Assembly (NCBI GenBank): GCA_010015675.1
Contig: ML976988.1
Coordinates: forward strand, 755,134-819,133
Length of the DNA: 64,000 nucleotides
Source: Byssothecium circinans
Lineage: Eukaryota; Ascomycota; Dothideomycetes; Pleosporales; Massarinaceae
Direction of reading: 5' to 3'
Shown: piece after piece, positions 56,401-64,000 of the stretch
Numbering within the stretch: the stretch's first letter is position 1
Layout of the letters: the number at the start of each line of letters is the position of its first letter
Position numbers and translations under genes: made by a program
The notes under the pieces: generated by a model
The model's input: only the letters and a program-made list of their open reading frames with translations
Databases searched by the model: none
Told to the model about the DNA's origin: nothing

Positions 56401-58473
56401 GGGGAGGTCGATTGCGACAGCATCAGCACTACCCGGTGTGAGGGTGTTTCCGTCGCTATCGAAATTCCCGCCGTAAAACGTCTGTCTGTTGCCAGCTTGT
56501 CGAGCTCGATGGCTCTGCTCCGCGTCGGTCTTCGATCGGGGTAATGGCACTGCCTGCGGAGTGTTGCTATGTTGTAGCAAGGAAGTAGATCTCGGCACAA
56601 GGGTACCGTTAGGTGACACCATTTGCATGGAATTTGGATCAGTGGGGTAGGCTGTACGAGGAGACTGCTGGGCATTGCGCCAATACTCGTAGGATCCAGT
56701 GGAACTAGAGCTATGATGATGTGTAAGCCGAGTGTTGTTGTTCGCAGGCGGTGGAGGTAGTGGCCGGTTCATGGACATGCCGGGATGGTAGAACATGTCA
56801 GGCGGCTCTCCCGCAATCGCAGTCGACTGGTCTGTGAGTGTCGCCTCATCGCCCTCATCATAGCTCCTTCTCCGAGCGGTCGGTTCCTCTAGCCCTCCTG
56901 TACCAAAGGTGTCTACGCGGGCGACACGAGCATTGGCCCCAAAAGTCGGAAACGGATGGATCGGGTCGTAGTCCTCACTCGCAGCTCCGGAATGACGCTG
57001 TGACCCTGATGTTGCCAATGCCTGTCCGCCCACTTCAACGGCGCTATGGCCCGATGCTAGCTGACCGGGACCGCCGCCGTAGGTGAAGTGCGGCTCAAAC
57101 GTCCCGCCGTAAGATGCGACGTCCACAGGTACGTAGTCGCTATCGCTGGCGCTCCCCTCCGCAGGCTGGTTTGCACCACCCGAAAGAGGAGGAGATGAAA
57201 GTGACACCCAGTTGCTGAAAAGTCCAGCGCCTCCAGTACGTCTGCGCTCATTGTCTGCTTGCTCCTGCTCTTCGGCCATACGAAGCGCAGCCAGACCTGC
57301 AGCTGCCTCCACATCGCTATCGCTTCCATATTGATCGGGCATGCGAGTCGGCGAGAGATGGTCGCCATTCACGCGACCACCATTTCGTCCGGACAAATGG
57401 CGCTCTGGTTGATTGTAGAAATGGTTCCCATTCGCTTGCTCGATTCGAACATCAGGGCTCCCTCCACCAGCAGCCATACTCTCCACCTGAGCAAACAAGT
57501 CGTCTTGAGTATATTGGTTTCCATTCTGCGTCGCAAAGTAGTCGTCACTGTCGGATTCGTTGGGCGGGGGAGGCAGCGGTCTTCGGCCGAGAGTGTCCTG
57601 TCGCTGTATGGGCTGGTGTGGGGGGACCTCGGGGGTCGGGGGAAGAGGGTTCGAACGGTGGCTTGCGCTCGAGTTGTAGCGATGGACCGGTTCCTGCGGA
57701 GCGCCGTAGCCTGTATCGTAGCTGGGGGGCGATGGCAGAGGAGCGTGCGAGGCATCAGAAGCACGGTGGTATTGGTGATGCGATGCGGTCGACGTATGAC
57801 GCGCTGGGTAGCTCGGCCACTCATCCGTCGGCGACTGCGCGTTGGTGGGAGGTACTGGTAGCGGCGGTGGGGCAGGAGCTGAATAGCCAGTGCGCCCATG
57901 CTGAACAGAAGAGGTCCTGCCAAATTGCGACTGCTGGTGGAAGTTGGGCGAGGGGTATTGAGGTTGCGCGGGAGAGGTTGGGGAGAATCCGTAGGGGTGG
58001 TTGACGGTGTTGGTTCTGCTAAGGTTGCTGTCGGCGTAAAGGGCGGGATTGTAGGGCTGGTGGGCGGAGGCGAAGGACCTATTTACACCACCGTAGTGCT
58101 GAGGATTGGGGAGGCTCACGATGCCCGTGCCATAGCTCTGCGGGTTGTACTGCTGTTGCTGTTGCTGCGACTGCGGCTGCGGCTGGTACTGGTGTCCGGG
58201 ATAGCTGCCCGCCGTCGGGGACGTGGCCTGGTTTGGGTCGGCTATGAACAACTCGTCGTTGTGGCGCTGGCCATAGCTGTTGCTACTGATGTTGCTGTTG
58301 CTGTTGCTGTTGCTATCGCGCCGGCCCGCGTTGGGGTAGCCGTAGCCCGCAGAGCCGCCGTTGGTGGCATCGCCGTTATCGTAGGAATGGTGGTATTGGC
58401 TCTGACCCTGGTTCGCAGACGAGTGTGGAATGTTGGGGTTATAGTAGCTCTGCCCGTTGCCGTAGTTCGACAT
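53415..58473 (-). CDS. rom2: Rho1 guanine nucleotide exchange factor of the Rom1/Rom2 type (DEP-DH-PH-CNH)
   Basis: Two exons, 58,473-54,352 (1374 codons) and 54,287-53,415, separated by a 64-bp intron in phase 0; total 1664 residues. Residues 1-690 are low-complexity (Asn/Ser, poly-Gln, Pro, Tyr). Then come a DEP domain (~705-810: [13 protein letters not shown] ... [10 protein letters not shown]), the DH/RhoGEF domain (~860-1065: [16 protein letters not shown] ... [14 protein letters not shown]), a PH domain (~1095-1270: [19 protein letters not shown]) and a C-terminal CNH domain (~1330-1655: [20 protein letters not shown] ... [17 protein letters not shown]). This order is that of yeast Rom2 and fungal relatives, which load Rho1 with GTP at the cell surface in the cell-wall-integrity pathway. 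The N-terminal arm is longer than in yeast. Without splicing the frame runs on ~165 residues past the intron into nonsense. Confidence 0.93.
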
Positions 58474-59585
58474 GGTGACTTCTATGCGTTGTCTTTGCGG
58501 GGGCGTGGACGGGGGCGTGGGCTTGAGGTGTGGTGGGTGTGCGGAACAGCTGTTCTCTGCATTTACGAGGCTGCGGGAGCGCTCGTGGGCAGCATGGCCG
58601 GGCCTGGCGACAATTTGCTACAGCAGCCGGTGCGAATTGTGGTGCTGAGACGGCTTTCCTGTGCCAAGTTGGGGGTTTGCGGGATTGGGCTCGTGCTCGC
58701 GCTCGCGCTGATGGTGCGATGACGGGGGGCGGGCGAGGTAATGTGCGAATATGCGCCGGACGACGGTGTGCTTCGATGTGGTGCGGTCGCTCTGCGGATA
58801 GCAATAGTGGCATAGGAGTCTGCGTCTATCGTGAGGGTCTGACACCAGTGACTGACATTACGGCAATCGAATGTCTAGCCTGGGCTAGGCAGCCCGTCAG
58901 TCACCAGTCGTTAGTCGTCGCTCCTTCCAGCCGCCAAGCAATGCGGGCAATGTTTCAGTGGGTAGGAAATGCTGATCCTCCTGCATGTCCTGGTACCACT
59001 ACTTTGTATAGATTCCACAAAACGCGGAGATTTTCCCATCAGTCTGCAGACCCTCTCTGCCGTGGTGCTGGCCCGTGGCTGGCTCCCAAGTGCTCCGTTG
59101 ACGTCCCGCTCACGTTTGGCACCAGCTCATCAATCAACCTCTCCAATGTTTCGCTTACACTATTCGGACCAACCGTCCGTTGTGGCCCCCTGTTGACAGT
59201 TCGATGACACCGTCGATGAACCATCAGGCTCCTGCAGTGACTGTTTGGTCTGTTTGATCTCTACAGGGCATCATCTGATATCGGCACTCCACGGGTTCAC
59301 TCGCAAATAGCACGAAACTAGTCATAGCCCGACATGCACTTAACGCTCAGCCGCGAACTTCTTCCCCCGTTCGATGCATAGTTGCTGACGGCTGAAGATT
59401 CTATTCGAAGGCTTGAACGACCTCAGACATGCACTCCTCCGCTTCCAAAGCTACCCCGCTCTTGATGAACATGGAGCTGATTGACTTATTCCCGAGATCT
59501 GACGTGGAGTTCTTATACATCTACTCTATTTTGCTCAAATTCTTCACCCCATCCCTTTCGGTCTTTCCCTACTTTCCCCATCATT
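58474..59585. promoter_or_regulatory. Divergent upstream region of the RhoGEF and monooxygenase genes
   Basis: About 1.1 kb shared between two divergent genes. Frames of up to 225 codons on the plus strand (58,530-59,207) are mostly shadows of GC-rich leader sequence and have no domain. The RhoGEF probably has a long 5' leader here, as fungal cell-wall regulators often do (inference). Confidence 0.4.
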
Positions 59586-61463
59586 ATGGCCATCCAGTCA
59601 GACCCAAAGCCTCAGTACGCAGACGAGAACATCAATATTCGCGACCAGCCAGCACCAGAAACAGATCAACATGGATACCGAATCCGAGAACAGCCGATGG
59701 GAACCAAGAAAAACGTCAAAGTCATCCTGATGGGCGCTGGTGCATCGGCCCTCAACTTCTTCAAGAAAGCCGAGGAAGAGATGGAGAACTTGGACATTGT
59801 GTGCTACGAGAAAAATGGTGATGTCGGGGGGACTTGGCTGGAGAACCGATATCCCGGATGTGCTTGCGACATACCCTCTGTGAACTATCAGTTTACCTGG
59901 AAAATCAAGCTCTGGTCTCACTACTACTCGTATAGCCCCGAGATCTGGGAATATCTCAAGGACATTGAGCGCGAGAACGACTTCATCAATAAGTACATCA
60001 AGCTGAGACATCGTATCGACCATGTGGAATGGGATGGTACTGCCGGTCTCTGGCGACTCAAAATTCGCAATCTCGAAACCGATGAGCTGGTTGACGACAG
60101 TGCTGAGTTTTTCATCAACGCGGGAGGTGTGCTTAACAACTGGAAGTGGCCGGATATTCCAGGTTTGAAGGACTTCAAAGGGAAGTTGATGCATTCTGCG
60201 CGGTACGAAGAAGGTTTCGATCTTACTAATAAACGCGTGGCGGTCATTGGAGCTGGTAGCAGTGGTGTGCAGATTGTGGCAGCTATCCAAAGGAAGGTCA
60301 AACATCTCTATCACTGGGTCAGGTCGCCCATATGGATCACCGCCGGTTTTGCCCAAACGTGGGCTGGCAAGAATGGAGCAAATTTTCGATGTCAGCCACC
60401 CAGGCCTGTCCTACCCCAGTGTGTGATATGACTAATGACCTTTGCAGATAGCGATGAACAGCTTGAGTTTCTGAAAAAGAATCCAAAAAAGTACCTCGAA
60501 TACCGAAAGCAAATCGAGAATGAACTCAACCAACGCTTCAAGTTCATCCTAAAGGGAAGTAAAGCGGCCACAAAAGCACGAGAATACTCATTCAACGAGA
60601 TGCGTACGAAGTTGAACAACGACGCTCGACTGTGTGACAAGATAATACCGAAAAACTTTAACCCAGGCTGCAGACGTCCAACTCCAGCGCCAGGCTACTT
60701 GGAAGCGCTCGTCGCAAATAACACGACAATCTTCACCGACCACATCCACTCCATCACCGAAACTGGTTTCGTTGATCACGAGGGTAGTAGCCATGAGGTG
60801 GATCTAATCATTTGTGCGACTGGATTCAACACCTCGTGGCTCCCGCGCTTTCCCTTCATCGCGAACGGTGTTGACCTACGAAACTTTTGGGGGTCCGAGA
60901 AGGGTGTTACATCGTATCTCAGTGTCGCCATCCCCACCTTCCCCAATACCTTCTCTTACTGCGGTCCTTACGGCCCTCTCGGCCATGGTTCCTTCATGCC
61001 GCTGATTGAACAATGGACCCGCTACATCTTCTCCGCAATAACCAAACTCCAAGTCGAAAACATCAAATCGCTCACCCCCAAGCTCGCCCCCTCCCTTCAC
61101 TTCCGACAGCACGCCGACCTCTTTCTGCAGCGCACCGCCTGGACATCGCCGTGTCGTAGTTGGTTCAAGCAGGGCAAGACGGACGGGCAAACAGCGATAT
61201 GGCCGGGCAGTCGACTGCACTTCCTCGAGATGATGCAGGCGGTGCGCTGGGAGGATTACGAGCTGGAGTACTGGAGCAGCAACATATTCGAGTTCCTAGG
61301 GAATGGTTTCGAGAAGCGGGAGTTCGACGGCCGGGATATCACGAATTATTTGGGATGCTTAGACGATAAAGGACGAGATCTCCAGCCCTCGTACGACGAG
61401 CACCTGATCGATATACTCGGCGGCTTCAACCTCGACGACAGCCACGTAGTACGGGGAGTGTGA
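59586..61463 (+). CDS. Flavin-containing monooxygenase related to Baeyer-Villiger enzymes
   Basis: Two exons, 59,586-60,390 and 60,448-61,463, joined in phase 1 across a 57-bp intron; 606 residues. The FAD-binding Rossmann motif G-A-G-A-S-A (~50) is followed by YEKNGDVGGTWLENRYPGC and the SVNYQFTW segment; a second Rossmann motif, VIGAGSSGVQI (~220), binds NADPH. The Baeyer-Villiger fingerprint FxGxxxHxxxW appears as FKGKLMHSARY (~197), with Tyr in place of the final Trp. The ATGF/C motif appears as LIICATGFNTS. Such enzymes insert oxygen into ketones or oxidise terpenoids and are common in fungal secondary metabolism; the substrate is unknown. No biosynthetic cluster is visible around it. 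The first GxGxxG is changed to GxGxxA, which occurs in this family. Confidence 0.88.
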
Positions 61464-61470
61464 TGGCTTG

Positions 61471-61551
61471 TACACCACCTCAAGGGCGAGTAGTTTGAAA
61501 ACATCAAGTTCTAGGATCCCTAGCATCAACTACTTACCTTGAGGTGGTGTA
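61471..61551. repeat. Large perfect inverted repeat (hairpin) just after the monooxygenase gene
   Basis: tacaccacctcaagg (61,471-61,485) is exactly complementary to ccttgaggtggtgta (61,537-61,551). Inside it, agtagtt (61,489) pairs with aactact (61,528), and the loop holds another small inverted repeat around GGATCC. It begins 8 bp after the TGA, so it lies in the 3' UTR. Confidence 0.8.
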
Positions 61552-62694
61552 GATGGATACTACGGAGATTCGTGCAGGTCTTATCACGACACCGACCTCG
61601 GACTGGCGCGTGCAGTCGATGGTGTTTGAATTGTGTTAGCGGGAGTGGCCCACTCCACAACGTGCGATGGGGCAAAGATAACTTTAATTCTCCCCGGGAC
61701 CATGTCAAGCACGTTTTGCCCCAGATGTCATCCGTAGATAAACGCGCGAAAAAAGACTAGGGGGAAGAATTTTCCTCTTTGCTCCGTGCCTAGTTGACGC
61801 AGGAATGCAGAGCCGCATCCAAGCACGGCGCAGTGAGGTCGAGAGCATCCCAAGCCTTCGGTTTTCGGTTACAGGCTGACAGCATTAAATCCCCACCTTT
61901 TTGCCATCCCCGCGCTCTCTGTCGTATTCTTGATAGCACGCGCCAACAACCGTCGACAGATGCCGGTATCAGCTCGCGTGCCATGCCAGCGTACGACAGC
62001 ACCTGGAAGCTCAGAGGAAAGGGTCAGCATCAGTTCCAAGGCTCCGGAGGATGTGCATCCTGACCGTGCCGCGCTCTTGCTCGGTTTCTAGAAGCTCCAA
62101 TGGAGTCCGTTATCAGGACGCTGTGGTGAAAAGCACGCCTCTTTGCTTGGCCAACGCCGCTAATACCGGCGCCAAGCGGTAACAGTGAACGGAACTGTTC
62201 CCATAGAGGCAGCTGGCCGCTGCTCTTCATGATGGATGGATGGAACGGATTGGCGATTGGAGCTGCCTCCGGTCTGTAGTCTGTACTTAAGGCCCTTCTG
62301 CGCGCGCCGTCCCCGTTGTGCGCCTCTCGTGCGGTCCCCCTCTCCTCAACCCTTCTTCTTCCACTTCAAAAGAAGAGAGCGATCCTGCTTGGCTTCGCTT
62401 CTTGGGTTACTTTGCTCCCGACGGTGGCGCATTGCCTGTAAGCCTTGCCGTGTTGCTTGTTATCAGCACCGAGGTCTGCCCCGCGCAGTTCTACCCACCG
62501 GTTTCCCTCCCTCGCGCAAACAAGCACGAGTCCAAGTCGTTCGCCTTGGTGTATATAAAGACCCGCGCTCCCTACATCCTCGCCCATCACACAGCTTCTT
62601 TGCGGCCACACTCGACGGTTTCGACGTTTACGCCCCTCCCGACGCCACTGAACAACTAGAAACACCTTGGCGAAGAACGACTGCGAAAATAATA
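61552..62694 (+). promoter_or_regulatory. Upstream region of the amino-acid permease gene
   Basis: About 1.1 kb. A TATA box, TATATAA, lies at 62,552-62,558, some 140 bp before the permease ATG, followed by pyrimidine-rich sequence typical of a fungal start region. Frames of 60-237 codons here lack domains; one reads into the permease exon by running through its 5' UTR. Confidence 0.55.
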
Positions 62695-64000
62695 ATGGCG
62701 ATTACGCAGAGGCACTCCGGGTCGTCTGGCTCGGATGCTGCGCGCGCAGAGCTGGGCGGAAAATCCGAGTATGCGACTGGCGTGCACTCGGAGCCTATTA
62801 TAGCCGCTGATGGCGTCGTGGTGTATAAAGACCACGCGCACTTGCACCGTGGACTCAAGTCGCGTCATATTACTATGATTGCCATTGGCGGTGCCATTGG
62901 AACTGGTCTTATTGTCGGTACCGGAAAGGCTCTGGCTCAGTCTGGGTAAGCTCCTTAGAAATAAAACGAAACGAATGCTTTTGAGCTAATTGATGTATGC
63001 GCAGACCCGCTTCGATCCTCATCTCCTACGCTCTGGTCGGTCTCTTGGTCTACGTCGTCATGTGCGGTCTTGGAGAGATGGCTGCTTGGCTCCCTCACGC
63101 TTCTGGCTTCTCTGGATATGCTACACGCTTCGTCGATCCTGCCCTCGGCTTCTCTCTAGGCTGGACATATTGGTGTAAATATATCGTACGTCGATAATAC
63201 AAGATACCTTCAATTGTAGTAAAGTACTGACGTTTTACAGATAACTACGCCCAACCAGCTGACTGCATCTGCCCTGATTATCCAGTATTGGGTCGACCCC
63301 AAGAAAGTCAACCCCGGTGTTTTCATCTTCATCTTCCTGGCCGTCATCTGTGCCGTCAACTACTTTGGTATCAAGTTCTTTGGTGAGCTTGAGTTCTGGC
63401 TCAGCTCCATCAAAGTCGTCGTCATTGTAGGTACTCCCTGACCCAATCACTTGAATCAGTCTTTTAACTAACACAATTTTTCAGGTCGGTGTCATCTTCC
63501 TCTCCTTCCTCCTCGCCGTGGGGGCCGGACCAGCCAAGGCCACCGGTTTTAAATACTACAAGAACCCCGGGGCCTTCGCACCCTACATAGCCAAAGGAGC
63601 TACCGGGAAATTCTTCGGATTCTGGTCCTCCTTCGTCAACGCTGTGTTCGCCTACCTCGGAACCGAACTCATCGGCGTGACAGTCGGCGAAGCCCAAAAC
63701 CCGCGCAAGACGATCCCGCGCGCCATCAAGCTAACCTTCTACCGGATCCTCTTCTTCTACGTGCTCAGCGTCTTCTTCCTCGGCATGCTGATCCCGTACA
63801 ACCACGAGAGACTGATCGCAGCCAACAGCAAAAAAATCGGTGGTGCCGCTGCCTCTCCCTTCGTCCTTGCCGTCAAAATCGCCGGCATCAAATACCTCGA
63901 CCACATCATCAACGCATGCATCCTCATCTTCACCTTCAGCGCCTCCAATTCCGACCTCTACATCGCCTCGCGCACCATGTACGGCCTCGCCGACCGCGGC
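62695..64000 (+). CDS. dip5: Amino-acid permease, Dip5 (dicarboxylic amino acid) type; 3' end outside the window
   Basis: Partial gene, 378 codons so far: exons 62,695-62,945, 63,005-63,185, 63,241-63,426 and 63,485 to the window edge, all in phase. The cytosolic N-terminus (~1-55) is followed by TM1 with IGGAIGTGLIVGTG, the substrate-binding unwound helix of the APC superfamily. Further conserved blocks are GEMAAWLP, FVDPALGFSLGWTYW, NYFGIKFFGELEFW, YLGTELIGVTVGEAQNPRKTIPRAI and SASNSDLYIASRTMYGLADRG. The pattern is nearest to fungal Dip5 among YAT/AAT permeases, by memory of the family, so uptake of aspartate and glutamate is likely; the exact substrate range is inferred. About eight of twelve helices lie in the window. 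Confidence 0.88.

Noticed and set aside
57259..58722. Long Arg/Val-rich plus-strand frames (200-274 codons) opposite the RhoGEF N-terminus
   Set aside because: Antisense shadows of the low-complexity coding sequence; the RhoGEF domain structure fixes the minus strand as coding.
58530..59207. 225-codon plus-strand frame upstream of the monooxygenase
   Set aside because: Cys/Arg/Ala-rich without domains and opposite the RhoGEF leader; GC-rich shadow frame.
1..64000. CRISPR array, rRNA or tRNA genes
   Set aside because: No regularly spaced repeat array, no rRNA-like stretch and no convincing cloverleaf was noticed by eye; a tRNA scan could still find a short gene that I missed.

Overview
The window looks like nuclear DNA of a filamentous ascomycete (Pezizomycotina; Dothideomycetes is my best guess, by inference). 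The evidence is genes with many short GT-AG introns of about 45-70 bp, the fungus-specific set PalH/Rim21, Mvp1, Rom2-type RhoGEF, HET-domain protein and SAT4-like membrane protein, and transposons wrecked by C-to-T/G-to-A changes typical of repeat-induced point mutation (RIP).

Layout. (1) 1-14,691 is a transposon graveyard. It holds several copies of one ~1.85 kb pogo/Fot1-type DNA transposon (a fragment at 183-999, a copy split at 1000-1580 and 9010-10,210, a copy at 10,220-12,053, an inverted fragment at 12,056-12,658 and a copy at 12,841-14,691). One copy is split by a complete 7.4 kb chromodomain Ty3/Gypsy element with 461-bp LTRs (1581-9004). Nearly everything is AT/TpA-rich and full of TAG/TAA stops; only the last ~400 bp of the last pogo copy escaped. 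(2) 14.7-27.7 kb is an accessory block of recognition/incompatibility-like genes: two divergently transcribed paralogous protein kinases that share an extra N-terminal domain, a HET-domain gene that has no start codon of its own and whose reading phase fits a fusion with the second kinase, and a broken ankyrin-SPRY gene. (3) 28.5-41.4 kb is mostly conserved housekeeping, all on the minus strand: a small coiled-coil protein, DCN1 (cullin neddylation), Mvp1 (sorting nexin), PalH (ambient pH sensor) and Apc13 (anaphase-promoting complex). (4) 42-46 kb has a broken SAT4-like membrane protein gene and a doubtful LRR-like region. (5) 45.8-51.5 kb is a secreted-enzyme locus: a six-hairpin-like secreted protein, a 4-TM protein and a GH78-type alpha-L-rhamnosidase whose promoter carries an 18-bp perfect palindrome. 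(6) 51.7-64 kb holds an MFS-transporter relic, a Rom2-type Rho1 GEF, a flavin monooxygenase related to Baeyer-Villiger enzymes and the 5' part of a Dip5-type amino-acid permease that runs off the window.

The housekeeping genes are intact after intron removal, whereas genes nearest the transposon block are more often broken. Several stops in the ankyrin-SPRY gene are of the CAA-to-TAA type, so mutation may have leaked from, or acted beyond, the transposons. All gene models were assembled by eye from splice signals and reading phase, without transcripts or database searches.
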